Source of the DNA: Augochlora pura
Lineage: Eukaryota > Arthropoda > Insecta > Hymenoptera > Halictidae
Assembly: GCF_028453695.1 (NCBI RefSeq)
Contig: NC_135779.1
Coordinates: 11,668,831-11,732,830 of the forward strand
Direction: 5' to 3'
DNA: 64,000 bases
Under the pieces are notes generated by a model, which saw only the letters and a list, made by a program, of their open reading frames with translations, ran no database searches and was not told the DNA's origin. The translations under genes and the position numbers were made by a program. Position 1 is the first letter of the stretch. Each line of letters begins with the position of its first letter. Positions 49,016-60,720 of this stretch are shown here, piece by piece.

Positions 49016-49896
49016 CAGGGTGGGGCAAATAAAGTGTTACAGTGCAATATCTCCATTATCATTAATGATACGCGAAAATGCTTCAGAAACAAATTGTTTG
49101 GTTCGGAGGGGGACGTATTTTGGTGGAAATGTTTTTTTTTTCAAGGTCATATTTTTTGAGATTTCAAGGTCATCGATGTTTTTTTAAATGGAACTATATA
49201 TTTCTTTTTCGATGACGTTATTGCCGATTTTAAGACGAATCCAGCGACGTATAATTCAAGGTCATTCTAGTCGCGCAAAGTATGAAAATCGTTGAAAAAC
49301 CGAAGAGTATCGCAATTATCACTTTCACAGAATCCACTAACCTTGGCATGGTTTTGTTTACAGAACATGCTCGAAATGATGTCCCTCCACTTCTAAACAC
49401 TTATTGAGTCGTTGATGAAAAGATTATCTCTCCTTTTCATGTCGTCAGGTGTGGTAGGTGGTACCGACATTACACTATCTTTCACAAAACCCCATAAGAA
49501 GTAATCTAATGGTGCCAAATCTGGCGAACGAGGTGGCCAAGCTACAAGACCGCCTCGTCCTATCCATTTTTCACCAAAAATCTCATTCATGACTTCGGTT
49601 ATACTCTTCGGCTTTTCAACGATTTTCATACTTTGCGCGACTAGAATGACCTTGAATTATACGTCGCTGGATTCGTCTTAAAATCGGCAATAACGTCATC
49701 GAAAAAGAAATATATAGTTCCATTTAAAAAAACATCGATGACCTTGAAATCTCAAAAAATATGACCTTAAAAAAAAAAAACATTTCCACCAAAATACGTC
49801 CCCCTCCGAACCAAACAATTTGTTTCTGAAGCATTTTCGTGTATCATTAATGATAATGGAGATATTGCACTGTAACACTTTATTTGCCCCACCCTG
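49016..49896 (-). mobile_element. Foldback mariner-type element, arms about 295 bp, nested
   Basis: Begins CAGGGTGGGGCAAATAAAG and ends with its inverse, flanked by TA (TATA on both sides: 49012-49015 and 49897-49900). The arms 49016-49310 and 49601-49896 are inverted copies with only about four substitutions and one length change in a T run. The central 290 bp plus the edge of the right arm carry a minus-strand transposase C-terminal fragment. The arms are far longer than the usual mariner terminal repeats, and both contain MKIVEKPKSI coding sequence, so one arm is a rearranged copy of the other. Their near identity implies recent formation. Confidence 0.92.
49358..49629 (-). pseudogene. Mariner/Tc1-type transposase C-terminal fragment
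   Basis: Minus-strand frame from 49629: MKIVEKPKSI, then WIGRGGLVAWPPRSPDLAP, then LDYFLWGFVKDSVM. PPRSPDLAPLDYFLWG is the region around the third catalytic aspartate of mariner/Tc1-type transposases. After FINDS a frame change leads to NKCLEVEGHHFEHVL and a stop at 49358-49360, a typical C-terminus for these proteins. The N-terminal DNA-binding and first catalytic residues are absent. It is related to, but distinct from, the outer element's transposase. Confidence 0.85.
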
Positions 49897-49952
49897 TATA
49901 ATAGCATACACGGCATTTCAAAATCGACTTGCCCTTACTGGAAAACCCTATA

Positions 49953-51515
49953 TAATATACATGTAAGAAGTTCATTCGAAGGAATGAACCAGTTCCGGGA
50001 CGTGAATTTTCCAAATTTTGTTTACTACGTGGCAGTGATAATTTTAACAAAAACGTAATTCATCTTCATTCAATAACGTCTAAAGAATATCCACTAATTT
50101 CTCAGACCCGAAACAGTAACTAATTTAACCGTGACAGCTGTTTTAATTTTTTGTTGTGCATGATACTATTTTTAGCAGCAATGTTACACTATTTCTGATT
50201 TATTAGAACACTCTGAAACGAAGAAATACAATTAACTATTTCGGCATAAAAACTTTTCATTTCGCTTTCTATATTTCTGTTATTTTATTCGCAATCTGCT
50301 CGTGACATTATAAGAAAAATAAACTTCAATTTCACAGCAATATTGATAAATCCTTCATAAAGATTCCGATACCACATAAAAATCCACGATCCTATTACTG
50401 TTGGAAAATATTAACGGAAGTAGCAATATTGAACGATGTGAAGGAAAAATTTATTTCGATACCGAGTAACTTCTGTCATTAACTCTGTGTAACTCACTCA
50501 GGGGAAAGCGGAACGCTCCCTGTAAAAGTTTTCCATAGATGACTGATCGAATTAAAAACATTTCTGGACAAAGCAATTATTATCGATTTAGTGCAATATT
50601 TCCCTAGAAAATTGTTAACACGATTATTCAACGGTAATGAAGGGTATAATCGCATTTCAATTTTAAACGCTACGTTAAGAGACACTTTTTTCTGTGAATA
50701 AAGCGTGTGATCCTTTTTGTCACAGTCTTTACGTACATTTTCCATTTTGTGCAAACTACAATTACGTTTGTATATTATGAAAATTAATTTTATAATATAA
50801 TTAGTAATATTCGCTATTAGAATGCATCTTGATTATAGCCTTTAAATTTACACAATAATTTCTATCACAGCTATGTTAATTAGTATTTCTTTGTAATTAA
50901 TATTTCGTGCAAGCAGTCACTAATCGCACTTACTAAATATCGATAACAGAAAAGTTAATATAATTACAATTTAAACAACAAGTAAATGTCGTCCATATTT
51001 AGTAATTTATATTCTAAGTCTTCATAAAGCGACTGACATAATATTATATTGCAAAAGGTTAGCAATATTTAAAATCGTAACAAAAAGGTCTCAGTAAATT
51101 TTTATATGCTAAACTATTCGTCGTAGTTTTAAATATAAACGAATGTAACATTATCTCCTTCTTACGTAAGTAATTATAGTCACGGAAATTAAACTAAAAG
51201 TGATTAAAGCCCTGCGAACAAAGCACTTTACGGTTGCAGCGACTAGAATATCTTTGTAGTTCATAACTTACTAGAAGAACAAAAAAATTAACAACTATTC
51301 TATACCTATATATTCCCTAAAGGCTGTATATCAACAATAATAAAATAGAACTAAATAACATACATACTTGTTAGACCTTATTTAGAATCTCCGTCACGAG
51401 TCCGAAACGATATTGTAGAGTAAGAAATTAAATAGAATACAGTAAAAAATACGATAAATGAGTATCGTGAGTAGGTACGGTAAATAAATACGGTAAATAG
51501 AGTTAATCGATCTTA
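49953..51515. other. Long AT-rich noncoding stretch
   Basis: No gene seen. A weak dispersed core copy lies at about 50371-50398 (CATAAAAATCCACGATCCTA). About 51290-51425 is a decayed inverted family A copy, recognised by CCGTCACGAGTCCGAAACG and its flanks. Confidence 0.5.
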
Positions 51516-51910
51516 GGAAACTACGGATGCTATTATTCAAATTCTCCGTAACCACCGAGCGTCGTGCCGAAGCTGGGCGCTCGAAAGTGGCTCTTTTGAA
51601 AGAAGAAGAGACGGGAGAAAGAGATCGGCCCTCCTCGTATCCGTTCAGAGAAGCATTTAATTGCGAATTGTCGTCTAGGCCCTTAATGGACCGTCCACAC
51701 TGTGAACAATGGTCTCGGGCGGAGCGAAGAAGACAGGAAATCGACGGGGAGGAAATTTCTGTCCAGAAGACCGAGACGGAGATGGACTACCTAGCATGCA
51801 TGATAAGAACAGGTCGGTAAGAGAGTCCGCCAGAGTAAGGAACAATTGCTCGTGAGCGAGGCGAGTAACGACCGAGAACTTCGATGCTACAATACATGGC
51901 GAAACACGAA
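51516..51910. other. GC-moderate segment with a 97-codon frame
   Basis: A plus-strand frame at 51527-51820 is Glu/Arg-rich and not opposed by a similar frame. It lacks recognisable domains or exon signals. Left as noncoding. Confidence 0.35.
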
Positions 51911-53571
51911 TCGTTAATTGTCTTTGAATTCCAGGCTGGCTTCCACTTCAATAACTTCTATGAAACACTCTTGAAATTCTTGATAATACATATAATATAG
52001 CAATAACATATATATTAATAAATATAAATATTGTTAATTATATATATAAATAATTTTTAGAAGTTAATATACATAAACGTTAAATATGGTAAGCTGAGAA
52101 ATTTTAATGTTTTATGTATCACATTATATGTTACAATCAGAACATTTTCACTAAGTTGTGTGGCAGTAGTTGACTGAAGAACAATTAATAAAATATATAT
52201 GAAATTTAAATTATCCATGGAAATTTAGATTAGTTATTACCACACAATTTATTAAAAATGCCTCGATTGCAACACCTCATATGATACATAAAACATTCTA
52301 ATTTCTCATATTCACATTACTTTCTGAAATATCAAAAGTAAATTGTAGAAACGAGTCTTTTTTTAAGATAGTAATTGTATTTGTTATCAAAATTGTAATT
52401 TAACAGTGAACGTGTTCAGAACAAAAATTAGTGATTAGTTCTTTCGAATGATTACACTCGAAAGGTTCGATTATTGTATACAGATTAGGTACACTAAAAT
52501 TATACTTAGTTAGAGATCGGCTCGTGACGCACTTCGAAGCCATTTTCGACCTACCTGTATTTTCCAGGTGACCGATGTTTATTTTTGCGCGTTAAAAGGT
52601 CGTGTCGCAAAATATCCAACAAAATCTTGCTCCAAACCAATTCGATATCTCGGCAATTTTAATCGTAAACATAACAAATCAAATCTGTACCAAAAAAAAC
52701 AATTATAGTTTTTCTTTTAGCCGAAATTTTGCAATTTAGTATTTGGAGATAGGAAAGCTCACGAAGATCACATATTTAGCAACTATAATTGATAAAACTA
52801 ATTTCGAGGAGCAGAGAATCGCGTTCTCCTAATTATCAATTACAGAATTTATGAACAAACGTAATTACTTGATGTATATCGGTATTAAAGCAAAGAAATC
52901 AGTGAGAATAGATTCGATGAATACCACCTCGTGATCTGCGCTCGAAAGTTTTTCAAGATGAAATAAAGATGAAATTCCATAGATCTGAGGAGACGATAAA
53001 GTTCGGAGATTGTATAATACAATCGGTGTGAACTAAATCGTGAAACTATGCGTAATCGAACAGGACATTCGGTTCGAAATTTCATTCGCGTCCAACGCTT
53101 ACCGTGTTAGCGATCGATTAAATGTCAGCGTGAACACCAGTGATAAATACCCGGTCGACCAATGACAATTCGATTAAATGTTTAACGCTGTCAGGAACCA
53201 TCTGCCACAATGCCGCAATCATCGCATGAATTTACAAATGCTTTATCCCATCGTACGTGCTGGTAATGGGATTTGTAATGCGATATCCGAACTTTTTCCA
53301 CTTCGTGCATTCGCAGATAAAACAAATATGCGAGAAACATAAAAGCTACATGCATACATGACTTGCAAAACTGTGGTAAACCTATGATCAAACTGTCTAC
53401 TTTAACATTGATTTTTATTGAACTTAAATTTATCAGCCTTATTGAATTATATACTGTCATATATTTCTATATAGTTTAGTATACAGTTCTATATATTGAT
53501 ATTTTGCTTCTCGACAAATTTAACATGGCGAACAAAAATGGTCTATGATAATTGACCTGTTCTTTAAATTT
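51911..53571. other. Mostly AT-rich noncoding stretch
   Basis: No repeats recognised. 52500-52640 and 52900-53250 are GC-moderate. Minus frames of 66 and 89 codons are unrecognised. Confidence 0.45.
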
Positions 53572-53827
53572 TTAACACGACCTCGACAATTTTGGCATTA
53601 TCGACGACTGTAATTTAGGCTTACAAGTTGACGGAAAACTTAGAGGAGAAATAAAATTAATTTTTACATAGTGTTTACAATTACTTCAGCGCTTAAAAAT
53701 TAGTGTCAAACAGACAGAATTTTATTTCGACTTAAAAAAACGAAATAACATTCATACTTAACAGGTTATTGTTAGAAATCATAATCACGAGTCAGACTCG
53801 TCAAACTATTGTACGACAAGGGGTTAA
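53572..53827. mobile_element. TTAA-type MITE, family A, inverted copy
   Basis: TTAA at 53572-53575 and 53824-53827. The right end, inverted, reads TTAACCCCTTGTCGTACAAT followed by the palindrome ACGAGTCTGACTCGT. It then matches the left half of 4329-4854 closely (TTTCTAACAATAACCTGTTA, AAGTCGAAATAAAATTCTG). The left end TTAACACGACCTCGAC is degraded. 256 bp, close to the family's normal length. Confidence 0.78.
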
Positions 53828-54600
53828 TTACAATAAATTCCATTATCGTTTGATAAAATTATTGCTCCGTATAAATATTCGATTATGACGAGACCGAGTG
53901 GAAATTAATACAGCGAGTATGCAGCCGTAAAATTATAGGTCCGAATGGACGAACTATTGTTTGGAGAACCGGTTTCGCAAAGTTTGCTTAACGTTAGTGC
54001 GGGTTGATAAAACAGCGTGATGTTATCTGCAGGATAAATGTTCGGAACTGCACCAACTTCGCAACCGGAAGAAAATTAAACGAAGCTCGTCGCAACGATC
54101 TCGAAAAATGGCCATTTATAATTCGGGGACGTGAGGTTGGATTATCCACGGGAGACCAAAACTGGAAGCAGTTTCAAATTGAAGAAGTACCTTATGTGTT
54201 AAACGAATTATCGTCCAAGTTCGTGTAACGAATTTTTCTTAGCGAACAAAAATTATGCACTTGTATATTAAAAACAAATTTAATTACTGAAACAAAAACT
54301 CGACTGATTGTATATTAGTACAAAGTGAGACATAGAGTTTACTATAATACAATTAATAAGGTATAACTAATGATATATATTTAATAACTATTATAAGTAA
54401 CATTAGATCATTATTGTAAGTAATATTACATCTAATTATAGCCAAGATTCTATTAAATCTATACCTAGATTTAATTATAGCTTAATTATGCAACGTTGCA
54501 TTTTATTAACGAGCATCATCTCATGAAAGTCATAAACGAATAAAAGTTTCTTTTATGCGTTGCAAGGTTTGGAGAAATAATTTTTATTTCATAATTTTAC
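53828..54600. other. Mixed noncoding sequence
   Basis: 53930-54230 is GC-moderate with a 74-codon frame of no recognised family. The remainder is AT-rich with ATTATAAGTAA(C/T)ATTA repeats near 54390-54430. Confidence 0.45.
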
Positions 54601-56280
54601 GCGCATACTATTAACTTTAATGGCAACGCTGTTAAAACGCACTGAATGTCACCAGTTTGCGCTGCCATCATTCTCATTATGCTACAAGTTAGTTTACAAG
54701 CATCACCGCCCTCCCTTCGATTTTTGTCTTCTATAGTTTTAATGACGAGTACGCAATAAACACGGCTTATAATTATTATGTTCATGCGCGTTGTAAACGC
54801 GGAAAAATTGCAGTCTTGGCGATCATTAGGCTCTGCGTTATTAGATGCTCACGCGTTTAAAATATGTTGAGGTGTGCGAATAAAATATGTGATGAATGAA
54901 AACGTAATGCATGAACGAACAGAGGATGCACAGTTAATTCCTTTTCAATGTACTGTTATCGAATATCCTTTATTATTAATCATTCTTTTCATTTCGATCG
55001 CGATAAATTAGCTATAATAAATTAATAATAATCGGTTAAATTAATGTATAAGAGAAGCAACTGAAACGTAACCATTAAATTGCATTTTATTTCCACGCTA
55101 TAGCGCTGTCCACTGTTTCGTGTAGTTCATCGTTTTTAATTGAACTAGATCCGCATTGTAATACTCCCACATAGTTGTAATCAAATGTATTATCAGATTC
55201 TCAGGAATATGCAACGAACACATGTGTAATATGCTCATTAATATTCGAACGGCTCGGGTCCGTTTGGACCCAGCGCATGAATATTGTTATCTGGCTGAGT
55301 AGGCAATGTCATAAGACATATGTACGTTGAATAAAATTTATAGATAAAATTATAATTTATAAATGGTCTTAAGGCTACTGAGTAATATTTTGATCAAGGA
55401 ATATTAATATTCTGATGCAAAATAAATTATGGATACTTTCCAACCACCAATTTATTATTTTCCTCTTAATATATGTACTAGGATTCACTAAAACATTCGA
55501 ACGCCTTTTATAAAAAAAACTGTAGCATTGTTAACATTGTTAGCAGCTACAAATAATTGAACTATTGTCCAAAAACTGTAAAAATCCTGAAGAATCTCAT
55601 ATCTTCCTAAATTAAATTGAAATTTTCATTACAGACCCCAATAAAAAATATTGACAAGCATAATTTTTTTCTTATTCTTGTTGTTCCAATAAATTGTCAT
55701 TTATGTAAAAATTTGATTAGACATTGCGTAGTAAACTAGTCTCACTGGCATCATAAAATGATTCGAACCATTTGGTGCAAATCTAAAAAAGTTTAAAATG
55801 TTTAACGCTAAAGTTATTGTACAAGTAAGAATTTATTGAAACCGTAAAGATTCTTTCAGGGGGGAAATTAAATAAATTTCATAGTGGAGCTATACATTAT
55901 AGAAAAACTATCAAAAGTTCTAATGAATTTAGTTTCGTCATTCTCACGATGCAATTATACGTTTATTAGATTCTATGCATTTTATTCATTGCGAATTTTG
56001 CGCATTTTATGCACCGCAAATTTTATGCATTCACGGGTAGACCGACTGGATAACATTAAAAGCATTTAAAGAGTTTGAAAACGCTACTATGTTGCGTTCA
56101 ACTTATTAAAATTATTAACGGGAACAATTTGTACTTTGCATGCAAATCCACGATCTATTTACCACTTTTAATGCTCCAGTATTAATTGAATCGACTGTAC
56201 ATGCGGCATCGGCTACAGTGCAGCGACCACTTAGAATCCGGATCCCAATGTTGCATGCAACCAAGATACTTCATGCAGTT
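54601..56280. other. Mostly AT-rich noncoding stretch with one hairpin
   Basis: TTAATATTCGAACGGCTC at 55238 is followed by the palindrome GGGTCCGTTTGGACCC (55256-55271), again TTAA plus palindrome, but no second end was found. 55975-56040 has repeated TTTTATGCA(T/C) words resembling the end of the 186-bp array at 33360-33410. Confidence 0.45.
56122..56160 (+). repeat. Dispersed core motif
   Basis: GAACAATTTGTACTTTG then CATGCAAATCCACGATCTA matches both halves of the consensus with a few changes. Confidence 0.6.
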
Positions 56281-56960
56281 CGTTTCACCTCGAATTCTCG
56301 ATCCTCCGTGGATCGTGGCTAATGCTCGCGCTTAGAGTTTTCCATTGGAGCAGAATATCCGAGACGCGTTACGCACAGAAGCGCCATGCGTTATTCATCG
56401 TCGCGATGCGCAACAAGGCGTCAACGGCGCCTAATCGGCGAACGAAGATTAATAAACGCGCGCGGCTCGTCGCGACGCGTCGGCCCGCGAGCGGCTCCCG
56501 CAACCGAGAGAGGCCCGGTGGCGAAGATGAACGAGGCGGCTTTATCAACGACATAATTATTCCGTAACTCCCAGCGGCGGGGGTACCTCGGATTGGATAG
56601 ACTTGCCAAGATATTCGAAGTTTCATTAGCTCCTAATCAAGCCGCGGCGCCGCGCCGCCATCCTGCCTCGAGTTGTTCGCCAGGACTAACCCCCTTTAAC
56701 CATGAATTTTGCATCTCAGCGATAACGGAGATAATAAAGACTGTGTTCCCGTCATCTCCTACCATGCTTCGTCTGCTCTTCGCTATTCACGGCTCGCCGT
56801 AGCGAGACTGACAAGGGAACATGCCTAACTTGTGCACGCCAATTTTCGTGAAATTTGCACGGGTCATGGTCCTCGCGGAAACATTTGACACGCTCGTCTT
56901 TTATTAGCAGGCGTCCGCGCTGAAACTGTTCTTGGCCCTATCTAAACCTGGAAGTAACTG
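56281..56960. other. GC-rich, CpG-rich island
   Basis: GC-rich island with overlapping frames on both strands of 60-85 codons. None recognised. Confidence 0.5.
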
Positions 56961-57950
56961 GAAAAATTAACGTCTATTATTTTGTAATAATTAGGAGACT
57001 GTGTTTGCGTAGACCCGCTACCATATTTATTGCAATCAGAGTTGCGAATAGTTTATTTTAAACCATAAATTACGAATCCCAAATTGCATTAATATTTCAT
57101 TTTTAAATAATAATTAAATTTCTTACTTAATTAAGATATCATTCACGCAATTTCGTAAATAATGTATTCCCCTTTTTTTATTTGGAAATCAAATGATATC
57201 TTTTATTTGGATTTTAAGGGAAGACATATAATAAATAAATAATTTTACTCGTATTTCATCTGTTGTATATTATACGACGGATATTTTGCACATTAGCTTT
57301 GCGAATAAGATGATAATTTTTATTTTAATTTAGGTGAATAGCAAATAAAGAGTAATCTTTGTTTTTTTTTCGTTTATCGTGTAATAGATATTAATTTCCA
57401 TTTATTATTATTCTGCTCGATGCGTTCTGCTGAATAAATAGTAATCAACGATCAATTAAATGATGATTAATAAATAACAATTGAAATTGTATTTATAAAT
57501 AAGTAACAGTTGTTCTTATTTATTATTCAAATAATCATTTGTATGAACGCTTACTTAAACGATGCGCAACACTAATTATAATATATGCATTCAATCATTT
57601 TCTATGAAAACAGTCTTTAGGATTTTAGCAACTTTAAAACGATCAGATTAACTTTTCCAATTTGCTACAATTAAATCATTTCTCGATGAAATCTTGCACT
57701 CAATACAGATAATTTCTATTTTACATAAAAACCTACAGTCCTGTTGGGTTTTAGAAATATCACAATTATATTTATTTGAGTTTTGTATGATTCGTGCTGT
57801 AAAGTATGTTTGTATAAAGTGTTCAATTATCTGTAATTCTAATGCTTTCATAATAGCAATAATAATAAAATTCAAAGAAACCGATCATTTGTGATACATT
57901 TAATATTAAAGCCTGCCTCTTTGTTTCATCGTTTTACTATAAAAATGGAG
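56961..57950. other. AT-rich sequence, no gene seen
   Basis: AT-rich. A dispersed core motif lies at 57706. Frames of 66-75 codons there are by-products. Confidence 0.55.
57706..57745 (+). repeat. Dispersed core motif
   Basis: CAGATAATTTCTATTTTA then CATAAAAACCTACAGTCCTG matches both halves of the consensus. Confidence 0.6.
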
Positions 57951-58750
57951 TAAAAAATGGAAATATACATGTCACAGCTTAACATTTTGTCCCAGACGAA
58001 TTACAAAAGTTGTTTAATCTTCTCAGAGAGAAGGAATGTTGTGATCCAGAATAAATTGCCGTGGCTTTTTTCAAATCGAAGCGATACGAAAGGAGGAAGA
58101 CGGAAGAGGTTACTAATATCAAAATGGAAAATCAAAAATTCCTGTTCTCTGTTCGACCGGAATTTATGAGAAACGGGGTAACCCTCGATAAAGAACCGAA
58201 TCGCTATTTCCTTATCGCTTTCGCACAGGAGTTGGACTTTCTCATTTCCTACGGTGGAATCTATTGCCATAATTCGGAAGCTTCGAGATTGCGAGACCGA
58301 TAGACGAAAAAGCTGGGAGAGTGAGGCACGAGTTTACGCGGTTCCGCTTCTAGAATCCGGAAAAAGGTTCGAATTGATGTATTTTATATATCGAAGCAAT
58401 GCTGCCTTGCTTTGTGCGGAAAATATTTGAAATACGCTCCAATTTGGCAACTCCAACAATATACCAGTTTATGCTTCCAAAAATGAGAGCTCTCTTTGTA
58501 AATATTCTGTCCGATATGGTTGTAACCAACAAGCTTCTCTCGTGTATATTGATCCTTGACAAATTCGAGTAACATGAAGGACTTTGAAATGCGCTGATTA
58601 CTATATTTCGCATCAAACTCGCGAATTCTAAAAATATCTTCGAGAAAAAAGAAATGTTCGTAAGGTGTATCGCGATAGTTACAGAAAATCTGAGTTAGTT
58701 TATGAATGACGCTGAAATATTTTTCTATACCTATAAACAAATTTTAGGAC
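57951..58750. other. Intermediate-GC segment with several open frames, unresolved
   Basis: Open frames of 80-118 codons occur on both strands (58061-58303 plus; 58001-58270 and 58384-58740 minus). The minus-strand 118-codon frame has a balanced amino-acid composition and is the least repeat-like in this part. I do not recognise it and see no clear splice sites. It could be a decayed gene or element. Confidence 0.3.
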
Positions 58751-59230
58751 CTTCGCAACGAATGGTATAAGTATAATATAACAAATAATGTCAAAATTAC
58801 ATTTATTCAGACTTTCCACTATAGCACACATATTTTCACAAAATGTAGAAATTGTAAAAAAATTTGACGACTACATACCAAAATTGCAAAAAAATTTGAC
58901 GACTACATACCAAAATTGCAAAAAAATTTGACGACTACATACCAAAATTGCAAAATGTGCGAGTTTATAATAGATAAAAAATAAAACAACGATTGAAGTA
59001 AAATAGAAATGTATTCGACTGTTTAATATTTCATCTATCACAAGCCTATTAATATGTGCCTCAATTGTGGTACTACACTAAATGTCACTTTAAACATATT
59101 CCTCCACATCCAAGTATAAAAATAAATTATTTATGTTATTGCTATTGTCATTGTACAATTTATTAACAAGCTTGTATCTATAAATAGTAGATTCCCAAAA
59201 ATGATGAAATCATAGTCGCTGGATAAAATG
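58751..59230. other. AT-rich sequence flanking a 32-bp tandem repeat
   Basis: Apart from the array listed separately, AT-rich and noncoding. Confidence 0.55.
58855..58952. repeat. Tandem repeat, 32-bp unit, three copies
   Basis: Three nearly identical units of AATTTGACGACTACATACC plus AAAATTGCAAAAA, with period 32 bp (starts at 58861, 58893 and 58925). The homogeneity suggests recent expansion. Confidence 0.95.
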
Positions 59231-59800
59231 TATAAAAAATGCGACTGTTCATATTTTCGAAGAAAAACCCGGAACGTAAAACTTCGAGAAGCAAGTTCAA
59301 CGAGAAAATATTTGGATGTCCAGCCTCTCCGTTTTTCTATCAGATAAGTTGCCCAAGTTCAACCCTCAATCTTCTCACCCTCGCGCTCGAACACGAAAGA
59401 ATCAATTTCGGAAAAGAACGACCATACTTCAAGACGCGCTAACATTTCCCGACAAGGAACACGAGAGCTACGAGAGCTCGAAATTAAATCCGGCAAGTGG
59501 GTACAATTAATTCGGACCACGTTTCCGCAGCTGCAAGACATCGAAAATGATTTCGCTGCTCGAACATTATCGATCCGGTCGAGACCCGCGAAATTTTAAT
59601 TAAGCAAAACCCACGGCGCTAATTATCGCGGCCCTCTTTTCGGTTTCCCGTGTAACTCTTGCGAACAATTAATCATTTCATCGGCACTGCGGCGTACAAT
59701 GTAATCCAGTTAATTGCGTATCGATTGGCGAAACGAAATAGAAACGTGTATATTCGATACGTATCGACGAGCCACGCTAAAGCCGGGTGTTTTCATAAAT
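59231..59800. other. GC-moderate island
   Basis: Frames of 60-67 codons on both strands, unrecognised. The right half (59540-59800), with GCGCTAATTATCGCGGCCC-like sequence, is non-repetitive. Confidence 0.45.
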
Positions 59801-60720
59801 AAAACGAGACAGACCCGATATTAAATTATTTGTCGGATATGCGGTTTCCGAAATCTCGCCCAATTTTTAGTCAATTACATTACAAAAATTTTATTTCCAT
59901 GTTTCGATCGAAACGACGTTAGCGTGCACGTTAGTATGTAGAGATTTGTCACTTTTAACGAATAAGTGATAAATATTATGAATTAATGATATAGAACAAT
60001 GAATGTATGACAGAAAATTTGACAAACCTTGAAAAAATATATTCGAGCAGATTTATTATTATTCAAACGAGAAGTATATCTTACTGTAACTCTTGTTCCG
60101 TACAAATGATGGAGATAATTTTTATTTTGCATAGAGATCCGCAGTCTAGCGATAACAAATTTTATTAACCTGTACGTGCGTACGTGCGCACGCTGTAGAA
60201 TAACTCCAGTGAGAACTTTATGACAACATTTTGAGCACGTACAATTAAAACTAGTAAAAAGATTAAATGAAATTAGGAATGCTGAGATATAATTTTCAGT
60301 CATTTAAAATTATTGCAAAAAGCAATAACCAACTTTCTATTTGATTACCTGCTTGTATTTCCTTATGGTTTGAAATTATTATAATTAGGTTGCAAATATA
60401 CCTAAACGTAATTTTATGACGACTAAAATAAAGGAATAATTTCTGGCATCTAACAAAAGATTATTAATGATAAAAATAATACAAAAATATTATCGATTCT
60501 TACAAGTAATCGTGTTTTTAAACAAATGATTAAATATAAACTACAACTAAAGTGTAAGTATTGCTTCCGACACGAGGTGTGGTGCATAAGCCGTAACGTT
60601 CCAGATTATAATCGCGCGGTTATAATATGCGAGCAATCAGCTAAGAGGAATTCGAATTTAGCGCGTGGCTCTCGCGCAATAAAATGCGAACTCATCAAAT
60701 TAATGGATTACAGTTGATCG
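59801..60720. other. AT-rich sequence, no gene seen
   Basis: A dispersed core motif lies at 60112, followed at 60173-60190 by the palindromic run GTACGTGCGTACGTGCGCAC. A 106-codon minus frame (59983-60303) runs across the motif and is unrecognised. Confidence 0.5.
60112..60157 (+). repeat. Dispersed core motif, near consensus
   Basis: GAGATAATTTTTATTTTG then CATAGAGATCCGCAGTCTA and the tail GCGATAACAA. Confidence 0.7.

Larger units (their letters stand above)
48303..49950 (+). mobile_element. Decayed mariner/Tc1-type element carrying a nested insertion
   Basis: Bounded by TA (48301-48302 and 49951-49952). Terminal inverted repeats: left GAGGGTTTTCCAATAGATAC, inverted right TAGGGTTTTCCAGTAAGGGC, with similarity continuing into GTCGATGTTGA/GTCGATTTTGA. 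Inside is a transposase pseudogene (48415 to about 49011). A second element (49016-49896) sits just after the transposase C-terminus. Without the insertion the outer element is about 765 bp, shorter than an intact mariner-type element, consistent with the internal deletion seen in the protein. TA target, inverted repeats and the transposase motif place it in the IS630-Tc1-mariner superfamily. Confidence 0.9.

Noticed and set aside
58365..58376. GGTTCGAATTG as a tRNA B box
   Set aside because: No matching A box or cloverleaf stems could be formed around it.
58864..58950. Short regularly spaced repeats that might suggest a CRISPR array
   Set aside because: The units are contiguous 32-bp tandem copies without unique spacers, and the DNA is eukaryotic.
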